Assembly (NCBI GenBank): GCA_008107755.1
Contig: VIRH01000094.1
Location: 62,001-126,000, forward strand
Length of the DNA stretch: 64,000 nt
DNA from: Rhodobacterales bacterium
GTDB taxonomy: Bacteria; Pseudomonadota; Alphaproteobacteria; Rhizobiales; Stappiaceae
Direction: 5' to 3'
Shown: positions 54,512 to 61,994 of the stretch, in pieces
Position numbering within the stretch: the first letter of the stretch is position 1
How the letters are laid out: every line of letters starts with the position of its first letter
Notes under the pieces: generated by a model
Database searches by the model: none
Told to the model about the DNA's origin: nothing
Seen by the model: the letters and a program-made list of their open reading frames with translations, nothing else
Translations under genes and position numbers: made by a program

Positions 54512-54526
54512 TGACAAAATAACTCA
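54512..54526. promoter_or_regulatory. TGA-N9-TCA iron-responsive box, receptor 3
   Basis: TGACAAAATAACTCA fits TGA-N9-TCA. It lies 106 bases upstream of the receptor start. Confidence 0.55.
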
Positions 54527-54539
54527 TGTAAAACAATGT

Positions 54540-54556
54540 TTGAAATATCGTTTCAA
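54540..54556. promoter_or_regulatory. Palindrome upstream of receptor 3, candidate TetR operator
   Basis: TTGAAA-TATCG-TTTCAA is a perfect 6-5-6 inverted repeat. Its left part, read with two more bases as TGTTTGAAAT, matches the arm TGTTTGAAAC of the TetR autoregulatory site at 9 of 10 positions. Confidence 0.5.
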
Positions 54557-54830
54557 GGTTCTCTCGTTGCCTGGATGTCTGGCGTTTCGACTTCCCGGGT
54601 CGGGCCGTCTTCGCGCCTGCAAAGTATGGAGGACGTTACGATTGTCGGGATGGGTCCGGGCCCGCAGGAACGCGACGACTTCGTTCTCCGTGAGCGAAAG
54701 AATGAACCACGCGCAGGGCGGCGCGGCCGCACAAGGGAGACCTCTGTGCGGCATGCCTGATTGGCTGAAAGATCGGATTCAAGGACACCACGGGTCGGTC
54801 GCCTGACCGTAGCAGCGCCTCTTTGCCCGG

Positions 54831-55859
54831 CTAACCGTCGTATTGAACGGGGACCTGGATCTGCATGCTGGGCTTGCGCAGGTCCCGTGGAAACTTCGGC
54901 ATGGGCGATGCCCGGCGCACCATTTCGATGGCCGCCTGGTCGAGCGTCTGGTGACCGGAGGATCGGGTGATCCGAATTCCGGAGACGGATCCGTTGGAAG
55001 CGATCGTGAACGCCACCCGGACAGTGCCGACCAGGCCCTCCCGCCGCGCGGCACGCGGGTAGCGCTTTGCACGGCGCAGTTTGGCGGCCACCTTGCCCTT
55101 GTAGTTCGAGGCTGCCTTGGTGCCGCCGTCGTTGGTGCGGGCGTCGGCTCGGCCGTTCGCGTTGGACTGCGCGTTCCGGCTGGTCACACGCTCCCCGCCC
55201 CGGCGCGAGCTGGCCTCGGCGCCCTTCGGCTGGACAGGTTTGGCAGTCTTTTTCGCCACCTTCTTCGGCGTCTTGCGAACCGGAGGCTCAGGCTTTGCCA
55301 TAGGTGTCCGGGTTACTTCGAGAAGCGGATTGGGAATCGCCTCCTGAACCTCTTCCGGCGGCGTCACCGGCTCCAGAACCTCTTGCGGTTCGGCCGGGTC
55401 GGCCTTTGCGATTTCCACCGGCTCCGCCTGGCGTACCGGCTCGACGGGCTTGATCTCGCGGACAGGTTCGGCAGGCGCTTCTGTCGGCTCGACCTCGTCC
55501 GTCTCGACGGCGGTCACCTGATCGGTCGACGTGACACCCGCGACGACCGGCGCCGTCACCTCTGGCTTGACTTCGGCTTCCGCCTCGACAGGCTCGGTCA
55601 CCGGCTGAACGGGTTGCGTCTCGATGGGGCGGATTTCCTCCACCTCGTCCACGACCTCTTCCAGAGGCTCTTCCTGCGGAACGGTGTCGACCTGAACGCC
55701 GGCGATCAGGTCTTCCAGCGAGCCGACCACAGAAACGCCTCCACCGGGCGACGCCGCGATATCGACCTCGTCCGGGTCCTCCGCGAAGAAGGCCGAGCCG
55801 CTGCCGTGAAGCAAAAGCGAGACGAGGACACCGGCGGCGAGATAGGGAGCAAATCTCAT
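54831..55859 (-). CDS. tonB: TonB energy-transducing protein
   Basis: A 342-residue TonB. The single N-terminal membrane helix (about residues 4-22) carries the Ser-x3-His pattern needed for coupling to ExbB/D (Ser14 and His18 in VSLLLHGSG). A long periplasmic spacer rich in Pro, Glu and Val runs to about 200, then a Lys-rich stretch (KTPKKVAKKTAKP). The C-terminal TonB domain has YPRAARREGLVGTVRVAF and ends FPRDLRKPSMQIQVPVQYDG. The start overlaps the exbD stop (ATGA at 55856-55859). It supplies energy to the three receptors of the island. Confidence 0.95.
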   Translation of the reverse strand: MRFAPYLAAGVLVSLLLHGSGSAFFAEDPDEVDIAASPGGGVSVVGSLEDLIAGVQVDTVPQEEPLEEVVDEVEEIRPIETQPVQPVTEPVEAEAEVKPEVTAPVVAGVTSTDQVTAVETDEVEPTEAPAEPVREIKPVEPVRQAEPVEIAKADPAEPQEVLEPVTPPEEVQEAIPNPLLEVTRTPMAKPEPPVRKTPKKVAKKTAKPVQPKGAEASSRRGGERVTSRNAQSNANGRADARTNDGGTKAASNYKGKVAAKLRRAKRYPRAARREGLVGTVRVAFTIASNGSVSGIRITRSSGHQTLDQAAIEMVRRASPMPKFPRDLRKPSMQIQVPVQYDG

Positions 55860-56251
55860 TGCGAGCCCCTTCTTGTGATCAGCACGATGCTGCCGCCGCC
55901 GGCATCCTTCAGATCCTTGAGCACCTTTTCCAGGAGATCCGCCTTGAGCGATCCGTCGGCGGCGACCTTCACGTTCTCGCCGGTCTCGCTGACATCTCGC
56001 GATGCAAGCCAGTCCGCAGCCGTGGTTTCCGCGTCATCCGCAAAAAGCCGGCCGTCCTGATCCACGATCAGTGCGCCCGTGGACCGGATGGTCTCATCCT
56101 CCAGGATATTGAGCGGTGGCTCCACCTGCCGGGCGTCGTCTCTGGCGACGGATCCCGCAAACAGGAAGAAAATCAGCATCAGGAAGACGACGTTGATGAG
56201 CGGAATCGTATTTTCCGGCGGTTCACGGCGCGTCGGTGTCTTCATACGCAT
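55856..56251 (-). CDS. ExbD-like protein 1, with Asn in place of the conserved Asp
   Basis: A 131-residue ExbD/TolR-family protein: short cytoplasmic N-terminus, one membrane helix (about residues 16-36, PLINVVFLMLIFFLFAGS) and a periplasmic domain. In ExbD the helix carries an Asp essential for proton transfer (Asp25 in E. coli, in LIDV/FIDV text). Here the codon is AAC, giving Asn20. The neighbouring ExbD-like protein keeps its Asp. The pair probably forms a mixed ExbD dimer. It starts 9 bases after ExbD 2 ends and overlaps tonB. Confidence 0.9.
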   Translation of the reverse strand: MRMKTPTRREPPENTIPLINVVFLMLIFFLFAGSVARDDARQVEPPLNILEDETIRSTGALIVDQDGRLFADDAETTAADWLASRDVSETGENVKVAADGSLKADLLEKVLKDLKDAGGGSIVLITRRGSQ

Positions 56252-56260
56252 TGCAGCACT

Positions 56261-56635
56261 CTACTTTCCCGTCACCAGGACCGTTTTCAGGCCAAGGCCC
56301 CGCGCGGCCGACATGACATCGACCACATCCTGTACGTTGGCGTCCGGTCCCGACCAGATCGCCACGACGACATCGTCCGCAAGTTCGGCGAAGCGATCTG
56401 CCATGTCCGGCTTCGTTATCGCCCGGCCGTTCAGGTCGAGCTTTTCGGAGGAATGTATCCGCAGGTAGGCCGGCTTAACCTCGGCGCCGCCGCCTTCGCC
56501 GCCACTGGCGACTTCGAGCGCCTGGTACCGCGTGAAGCTTGATGCCAGCATGAAGAACAGCAGCAGCAGGAAGATCACGTCGATCAGCGAGGTCAGGCCG
56601 ACGGCGCGGCGCTTGACCCTGGGTTTAAACCGCAT
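56261..56635 (-). CDS. exbD: ExbD-like protein 2 (with the conserved Asp)
   Basis: A 124-residue ExbD/TolR-family protein. The membrane helix (about residues 13-34) reads GLTSLIDVIFLLLLFFMLAS with the proton-carrying Asp19. The periplasmic part ends VDVMSAARGLGLKTVLVTGK. The start at 56635 overlaps the end of exbB by 11 bases; the longer frame upstream is exbB read out of frame. It is the likely functional proton-conducting ExbD of this operon. Confidence 0.92.
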   Translation of the reverse strand: MRFKPRVKRRAVGLTSLIDVIFLLLLFFMLASSFTRYQALEVASGGEGGGAEVKPAYLRIHSSEKLDLNGRAITKPDMADRFAELADDVVVAIWSGPDANVQDVVDVMSAARGLGLKTVLVTGK

Positions 56636-57338
56636 GCCTCGGCTCCGTCGCCTCCAGAGGCACGACCCGCGCGGCGCTGCGTTCGGCAACGGCGCCGGTG
56701 AAGAACGCAGTGACCAGAGCCTCCATTTCAGACTGCTCGGATTCGATCCGGCTATCGAGCCAGCCGACGATGGCGGATACGGGAATGGCAACGGCCAGAC
56801 CGACCGCGGTTGTCATCAGGGCCACCCAGATCCCCCCGGCAAGCACGGAGGGATCGACGGCCGCGCCGGCGCCCTGCATCGCCTGGAACGCCTCGATCAT
56901 GCCGAGAACCGTGCCAAGGAGGCCGATCAGCGGCGCGGTTTGCGCGATCATGTCGAGCGGGCGGAGATAGGCGCGCAAACCATTGATGCGCTGGTTGCAG
57001 ATGCGCTCGGCGTCTTCCTTCAGAAGGTCGTTACTCACACCCATTCGCGCGCCGCCAAGAATCAGCTTGTGCATGATGTCGCCGACCACCGACCGGCTTT
57101 GCGCGGCGACCACTCCGGCTTCCTTGGGCCGTCCGTCCAGCCAGAGCCCGAGCGCCTTGCGCGCAGCGGCGTGGCGGCCGACGCCGGCCAGCGCGAATTG
57201 CAGGATCTTGGCAGCGATCAACGCGACCGCAATCAGCGAAAGGACCAGCAGCAAGACGACGACCGGTCCGCCCTGGTCGATCAGTCCGGCAAGAGGGTTC
57301 AGGAATTGCGGCATCGCCGCCGCGATATTGTCAGGCAT
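56625..57338 (-). CDS. exbB: ExbB/TolQ/MotA-family proton channel subunit
   Basis: A 237-residue inner-membrane protein with three membrane helices: about residues 24-47 (VVVLLLVLSLIAVALIAAKI), 130-152 and 168-192. The channel-lining threonines are kept in TAPLIGLLGTVLGMIEAF and in WVALMTTAVGLAVAIPV. It forms the proton channel with the ExbD proteins and drives TonB. It starts 23 bases after the stop of the small secreted protein gene and overlaps exbD 2. Confidence 0.93.
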   Translation of the reverse strand: MPDNIAAAMPQFLNPLAGLIDQGGPVVVLLLVLSLIAVALIAAKILQFALAGVGRHAAARKALGLWLDGRPKEAGVVAAQSRSVVGDIMHKLILGGARMGVSNDLLKEDAERICNQRINGLRAYLRPLDMIAQTAPLIGLLGTVLGMIEAFQAMQGAGAAVDPSVLAGGIWVALMTTAVGLAVAIPVSAIVGWLDSRIESEQSEMEALVTAFFTGAVAERSAARVVPLEATEPRHAV

Positions 57339-57361
57339 GTCAAACCACTAAGCGTCTGGAA

Positions 57362-57781
57362 TTAAAGGATCAGTTCGATCTTGGCGCGCGAGGAAATGTC
57401 CAGCATCGACAGGCAGTTCTTTGCCTCGCTGCCTTGAATTTCGCAGCTGCGCACTTCGTTGAGGAGGACGCGGGAGATGTTGGAGCACTCCCCCTTGGCA
57501 ACGTCGTATTGCCGGACGCGGGTCTTGCCCGCCGGAAGATTGCCGAAGTCGATCGCCGCATAGCCGGAGACGCCTTCACTCGCATCGAACATCACGAGGT
57601 CGAGGCCCAGCGCATCGACAGGCTTGTCGGCGCCGTTTCGGATCACGAATGTCAGCCTGCAGGACTCGCCGACCGTCTCGGCCGTGTTGAGCTGGACGGA
57701 TATGGCTTTTTCCGACTGGGCCTCGGCCGCCCCGGCTGCAAGAGCGGATGCCAACACCATGGCGACGACGCGTTTCTTCAT
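57362..57781 (-). CDS. Small secreted protein of unknown function, first gene of the exb-tonB operon
   Basis: A 139-residue protein with signal peptide MKKRVVAMVLASALAAGAAE (cut near AEAQ, residue 22). The mature part of about 117 residues contains SCRLTFVIRNGADKPVDALG, a beta-rich pattern, and three further cysteines late (GECSN, RSCEI, KNCLS). I do not recognise the family. The start at 57781 has AGGAGAG 7 bases upstream; a longer frame reaches 58102 but lacks these signals. Because it is cotranscribed with exbB, it probably works in the periplasm together with TonB or its receptors. Confidence 0.85.
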   Translation of the reverse strand: MKKRVVAMVLASALAAGAAEAQSEKAISVQLNTAETVGESCRLTFVIRNGADKPVDALGLDLVMFDASEGVSGYAAIDFGNLPAGKTRVRQYDVAKGECSNISRVLLNEVRSCEIQGSEAKNCLSMLDISSRAKIELIL

Positions 57782-58518
57782 CCGAAACTCTCCTCTGGGA
57801 GGGGTTCGCACGCCTTCGGACCCGAGCGGCCCCGGGGATTGCGCCGAACCTGTGACTGACTGGCTCTCCAGACAGGCCTGACGGGCGCCGAAGGACGCGC
57901 CGCAGGGGCATGCCTGAAAATTCTCAAAGGTTTTGCGGAAAATCACAGGGCTCTGACCTGCGATATCTCTCCGGTCGCTCCGGCGGCTGCGCCAAGGTCC
58001 CCGAACGCTCCACCTTGTGGAAACGTCGCAGGCGCGCAGAAAATTCTGCCGCTGGAAGCTGTCTGGCTGAAGTCGGCAACGCGGCAATGACGCATCGCAC
58101 AAACCCTGGCTGACGGATCCTTACACCATTAACAGGCGTGCGCGAAAGCAGGTCAACCGAAAAACTTCACCCAAACAATCATATTTTTGTCCCGGATCTG
58201 AGTTCGGCGTTACCGCCCTTGCCGAAGAGAGGGCCTCTCGCTGCCGGATCGTGCACGTTCGACACCAAAGGCCCGTCCCACCATCCCGCCTGCAGGGTTG
58301 ACGACAAGCAGGTTCTTGACAGGCCTGCGGACACTTTCCACATCGGGGGCATGCCTGAGCTGCCCGACAGCGCCGTCATCACGCCTGTCGACGCGGTTGT
58401 CAGGGCCAAGAAGGTTGCCTGAAAGCCGTGTCCGTGCAAGAACGCAAGCGGCAGTCTCTGCCATCCTCCCAAACTGAATGTAAATGACTCAAGACCCCTG
58501 ATACGGAGTTCAAGTGTA
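57782..58518. other. 737-bp intergenic region between the exb operon and the peroxiredoxin
   Basis: It must hold two divergent promoters. No exact TGA-N9-TCA box was found; TGACTGACTGGCTCT at 57851-57865 is one base off. A plus-strand frame at 58138-58422 has no ribosome site and no recognisable motif, so it is not called. The AT-rich spot near 58178-58195 may be promoter sequence. Nothing else was recognised. Confidence 0.5.
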
Positions 58519-59058
58519 ATGCTGAAAAAAGTTCCCGAGGTTACTTTCCGCACCCGCGTTCGCGACGAATCCATTGAAGGTCCGAACCCTTTCCGTTGGG
58601 AAAACAAGACCAGCTCGGATTATTTCGCCGGCAAGAAGGTCGTCCTGTTCTCCCTGCCGGGCGCATTCACGCCGACCTGCTCGACCTACCAGCTGCCTGA
58701 TTTCGAGAAGCTGTTCGACGAGTTCCAGGAGCAGGGTATCGACGACATCTACTGCGTTTCCGTCAACGACGCCTTCGTCATGAATGCCTGGGCAAAGGCT
58801 CAGGGCGTCGACAAGGTGAAGGTCATTCCGGACGGCTCCGGCGAGTTCACCCGCAAGATGGGCATGCTGGTCTCCAAGGACAATCTCGGCTTCGGCATGC
58901 GCTCCTGGCGCTATGCGGCCATCATCAATGACGGCGCGATCGAGAAGTGGTTCATCGAGGAAGGCTTCGCCGACAACTGCGAGACCGATCCTTACGGAGA
59001 ATCCTCTCCGCAGAACATCCTGAAGGCTCTCAAGGAAGACGAGTCCGTCGCCGCCTGA
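58519..59058 (+). CDS. Peroxiredoxin, Prx5 type
   Basis: A 179-residue thiol peroxidase with the catalytic loop PGAFTPTCSTYQLPDF (peroxidatic Cys54), the Prx5 text YCVSVNDAFVMNAWAKAQGV (about 78-97) and GMRSWRYAAIINDG near the end. A further cysteine lies in DNCETDPY. It reduces hydrogen peroxide and alkyl hydroperoxides in the cytoplasm with glutathione/glutaredoxin or thioredoxin. A strong terminator follows. It stands alone between the iron island and the sugar importer; protection from iron-driven oxidative stress would make sense but is inference. Confidence 0.94.
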   Translation: MLKKVPEVTFRTRVRDESIEGPNPFRWENKTSSDYFAGKKVVLFSLPGAFTPTCSTYQLPDFEKLFDEFQEQGIDDIYCVSVNDAFVMNAWAKAQGVDKVKVIPDGSGEFTRKMGMLVSKDNLGFGMRSWRYAAIINDGAIEKWFIEEGFADNCETDPYGESSPQNILKALKEDESVAA

Positions 59059-59094
59059 TTGCCGCGCGGCTCAATGAATGCAGCGTTTTAAACC

Positions 59095-59142
59095 GGCGTG
59101 TCGCAAACCTGACCTGGTCTCGTTTGCGGCACGCCTTTTTTG
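59095..59142 (+). terminator. Rho-independent terminator after the peroxiredoxin
   Basis: GGCGTGTCGCAAAC (59095-59108) pairs with GTTTGCGGCACGCC (59122-59135) at 13 of 14 positions and is followed by TTTTTTG. This is the clearest intrinsic terminator in the window. Confidence 0.9.
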
Positions 59143-59189
59143 TTATTTGCGCCTGATTTCCAACCTTCTGGTCGGTTTGCCGCCTGCCG

Positions 59190-60101
59190 TCAGATGGCAG
59201 AGCGCGCGTTGACTGCGATCTTGTAGACCGACGTGGTCGCGGTGATGAAGAGCCGGTTGCCGCGCGAGCCGCCAAAACAGAGATTGGAGACCACTTCCGG
59301 AACGAGGATCTTGCCGAGGCGGGTGCCATCGGGACGGAAGCAGTGAATGCCGTCCGCAGCCGAGCTCCAGACATGGCCCGCCGCATCCACGCGCATGCCG
59401 TCCGGCAAGCCCTGGTCGATCGTCGCAAAGACGCTGTCGGCGACGATCCTGCCATCACAGTCGAGCTGAAACGCCCGGATGACGGAGGGAACGTCGGGAT
59501 CGTGACTGGACCCGGATTCGGCGACATAGAGAATTGTCTCGTCCGGTGAAAACGCCAGCCCGTTGGGCTGAACGAAATCGGTGATCATCGCCTCGAGCGC
59601 GCCTGTGTCAGGATCCAGCCGGAAGACGTTGCGGGCCTTCTGCTCAGGATCGGCGGCGTAGCCCTCGTAGTCGCTGAGGATGCCGTAGGTCGGGTCGGTG
59701 AACCAGACCGCGCCGCTCGACTGGACAATGACGTCATTCGGGGAATTGAGCCGGGCGCCCTCGTACCTGTCAGCAAGCACCGTCACCGTTCCATCCGCTT
59801 CCGTGCGGGTGACGGAACGCGTGCCGTGCTGACACGACACCAGACGCCCCTGCGTGTCACGCGTGTGGCCGTTGGCATAGTTGGACGGCTGGCGGAACGT
59901 GCTGACATGACCATCCGGCGTCAGTCGCATGATCCTCTCGCCGGGAATGTCGGAGAAGAGAAGCAGCTGGTGAGCGGGAAACCAGACCGGACCCTCCGTC
60001 CATTCGAAACCGGTCGCGACCTTGTGCAGGCAGGCGTTTTTCTGGATGAGGGTTTTGAACCTCGGGTCGTCGATCTGGTAGCAGGAATTATACGGTATCA
60101 T
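59190..60101 (-). CDS. SMP-30/gluconolactonase-family lactonase
   Basis: A 303-residue beta-propeller protein. The metal-ligand glutamate is Glu36 (GFEWTEGPVWFP); the second ligand region is RLNSPNDVIVQSSGAVWFTD, the third is PNGLAFSPDETILYVAESG and the fourth LPDGMRVDAAGHVWSS. Such enzymes open sugar lactones. The start at 60101 overlaps the permease stop by ATGA (60098-60101), so it is translationally coupled to a sugar importer. The likely role is hydrolysis of a lactone made from the imported sugar. No sugar dehydrogenase is seen in the window; it may lie to the right. Confidence 0.92.
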   Translation of the reverse strand: MIPYNSCYQIDDPRFKTLIQKNACLHKVATGFEWTEGPVWFPAHQLLLFSDIPGERIMRLTPDGHVSTFRQPSNYANGHTRDTQGRLVSCQHGTRSVTRTEADGTVTVLADRYEGARLNSPNDVIVQSSGAVWFTDPTYGILSDYEGYAADPEQKARNVFRLDPDTGALEAMITDFVQPNGLAFSPDETILYVAESGSSHDPDVPSVIRAFQLDCDGRIVADSVFATIDQGLPDGMRVDAAGHVWSSAADGIHCFRPDGTRLGKILVPEVVSNLCFGGSRGNRLFITATTSVYKIAVNARSAI

Positions 60102-61060
60102 GCTGATCTGCCCTTTCCGGATGCCGCCGCGACGATGGCGATGATGATGGTGCCCGTCATGATGAGGCGAACGCCTGCCCCGAAGCCGTAGGAGTTCAGC
60201 ATCGAGACGACGAGGAACATCAGCAGCGCACCGCCCCAGATGCCCGGGACATTGGAATTGCCGCCGGCGATGGACGACCCGCCGATCACGACCACCGCGA
60301 TCGAGATGAGAAGATATTCGGTGCCCATGTTGAGCGCCGCGCCGCCGGAGAAGCTGGCGAGCAGATATCCGGTGAAGGCAGCCAGAACGGCGGAAGAAAC
60401 GTAGGTGATCGCCCGGACCGCCTCGACCGGCACCCCGCTGAGACGGGCCGCGCGGGTGTTCTGGCCGAAGGCGGAGATCCAGCGACCGAACAGGGACCGC
60501 TCCAGAACGACCCAGCTGACCACGGCAATCAGGATGCCGATGACCGTCAGGTTGGGAATACCAATCAGCGCTCCCGTCGTGAAGTCCGCCAGAACTTCGG
60601 GCGGCTTGATCCGCAGCCCCCTGTTCCACCAGATCGCCAGCGACTGGTAGAGGAACGAGGCGGAGAGCGTCGCGATGATTGGCGGGATGCGCAGAAGGCG
60701 GATCAAGAGATAGTTGAAGATACCCGCGCCGAGCCCGACCGCGAGGGCGAGCAGAAGCCCGGGCACGATCAGGCCCGTCTCACCGCCCATGAACTTGAGC
60801 GCGAGGGTCCCGGCAAGCGTCATCGTCGCGGGGATTGAGAGATCCACGTTGCCCGGTCCGAGTGTGATGACAAACATCTGGCCGATGCCAACGATGGCCG
60901 AAAAGGACGCGAAAGTGAGCGCCGCAGCAAGCAGTTCGCCGCCGCCTCGCCCGTCGCTGAGGTAAAGCGTTGCGATGAAGGCCAGCGCACTTGCCGCAAA
61001 GGCCCAGAACCAGGGGCGGGTGACGATGCCAAGCATGGCCGGAAGAGGAGACTTAGCCAT
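60098..61060 (-). CDS. Sugar ABC transporter permease (RbsC type), second copy
   Basis: A 320-residue inner-membrane permease of the ribose/xylose/galactose family with about 8-10 hydrophobic segments. The family motif VDLSIPATMTLAGTLALKF lies at about residues 69-87, FGQNTRAARLSGVPVEAVRA (about 216-235) is the RbsC-type loop, and GGSSIAGGNSNVPGIWGGA is near the end. The start at 61060 (MAKSPLPAML) overlaps the first permease by 8 bases. Confidence 0.93.
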   Translation of the reverse strand: MAKSPLPAMLGIVTRPWFWAFAASALAFIATLYLSDGRGGGELLAAALTFASFSAIVGIGQMFVITLGPGNVDLSIPATMTLAGTLALKFMGGETGLIVPGLLLALAVGLGAGIFNYLLIRLLRIPPIIATLSASFLYQSLAIWWNRGLRIKPPEVLADFTTGALIGIPNLTVIGILIAVVSWVVLERSLFGRWISAFGQNTRAARLSGVPVEAVRAITYVSSAVLAAFTGYLLASFSGGAALNMGTEYLLISIAVVVIGGSSIAGGNSNVPGIWGGALLMFLVVSMLNSYGFGAGVRLIMTGTIIIAIVAAASGKGRSA

Positions 61061-61994
61061 TTTCCGCCCCTTTCCATTTGCGCCCGCGGCGCGAGAACAC
61101 CAGCCGAACCGCCAGCACGAGAATGAGAATCGCGCCCTGTGCGCCGATCTGCCAGTCGGGAGACAGGCGCATGAAGGAGAGGAAGCTGCCCGCGAGCGCC
61201 AGGGTGAGGGCGCCGATGACGGCACCAACCGGCGAGACCTTGCCGCCGGTGAATTCGCCGCCGCCCAGAATGACCCCGGCGATGGACAGAAGCGTGTAGC
61301 GGAGCGCGATGTTAGCGTCGGCCGAGGTCGTCAGCCCGACCAGGCACATGCCCGAGAGAACGCCGAAGACCCCGGCAAGGGCATAGGCGCCGGCCTTCAG
61401 TTTCATCACCGACCAGCCTGAACGGGCGACCGCCTTGGTGTTGCCGCCGACCGCGCGCAGCAGCGTCCCTGTTGAAGAGCGCATGATAAGGACGTGGGTA
61501 ACGCCGGCGATGAGAACGCAGGCGACCACGGCCATGGGAACCAGCGGCGGCTTGACCGTCATCAGCGTCCGGATCCAGCCCGGCGCAGCCCCGCCCGGAG
61601 AGGGCAGCAGCAGCACCGCCACGCCGCCCCAGACAAAGGACATGCCGAGGGTAACGACGATGGCCGGCAGCTCCCTCAGATGAATGAGGGCCCCGATTGC
61701 CGCGTAGGCCAGGATCGCTGCGATCAGGATCGCGGCTCCAAGAAGCGGTGTGTCGTTCAGAAAGGTCGCGGTGACGCAGGCGGAAAAGCTGACGAAGGTG
61801 CCGATCGACAGGTCGATGTCGTTGACCATGATGATCATCATCTGGGCGATCGTCGCCAGAGCAATCGGAACCGCCAGATTGAAGAGGAGGTTCAGACCGA
61901 AATAGCTCATGGCGCGCGGCTGCAGATAGAAGACCGCAGCCAGCAGCACCGCCAGCGAGATCACCGGCAGAAGGATCCTGTATCTGCCGCTCAT
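61053..61994 (-). CDS. Sugar ABC transporter permease (RbsC type), first copy
   Basis: A 313-residue permease of the same family, with NDIDLSIGTFVSFSACVTAT (about residues 58-77), VGGNTKAVARSGWSVMKLKA (about 187-206) and LGGGEFTGGKVSPVGAVIGA late. Its start overlaps the ATPase stop by ATGA (61991-61994). Two unlike RbsC-type permeases in one operon suggest a heterodimeric channel, as in rhizobial sugar importers of this class. Confidence 0.93.
   Translation of the reverse strand: MSGRYRILLPVISLAVLLAAVFYLQPRAMSYFGLNLLFNLAVPIALATIAQMMIIMVNDIDLSIGTFVSFSACVTATFLNDTPLLGAAILIAAILAYAAIGALIHLRELPAIVVTLGMSFVWGGVAVLLLPSPGGAAPGWIRTLMTVKPPLVPMAVVACVLIAGVTHVLIMRSSTGTLLRAVGGNTKAVARSGWSVMKLKAGAYALAGVFGVLSGMCLVGLTTSADANIALRYTLLSIAGVILGGGEFTGGKVSPVGAVIGALTLALAGSFLSFMRLSPDWQIGAQGAILILVLAVRLVFSRRGRKWKGAENG

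Larger units (their letters stand above)
54407..54830. other. 424-bp promoter and intergenic region before receptor 3
   Basis: The part near the receptor (54480-54560) is AT-rich and holds a TGA-N9-TCA box and a palindrome. The rest, up to the tonB stop, has no recognisable gene; short frames on both strands lack ribosome sites and family-like sequence. Confidence 0.5.

Noticed and set aside
54536-54806. 74-codon and longer overlapping plus-strand frames upstream of receptor 3
   Set aside because: Their starts coincide with the promoter palindrome and they have no ribosome site or motif.
58138-58422. 94-codon plus-strand frame before the peroxiredoxin
   Set aside because: No ribosome site, no recognisable motif, and proline- and charge-rich text without a pattern. 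It could be a decayed gene, but nothing supports it.
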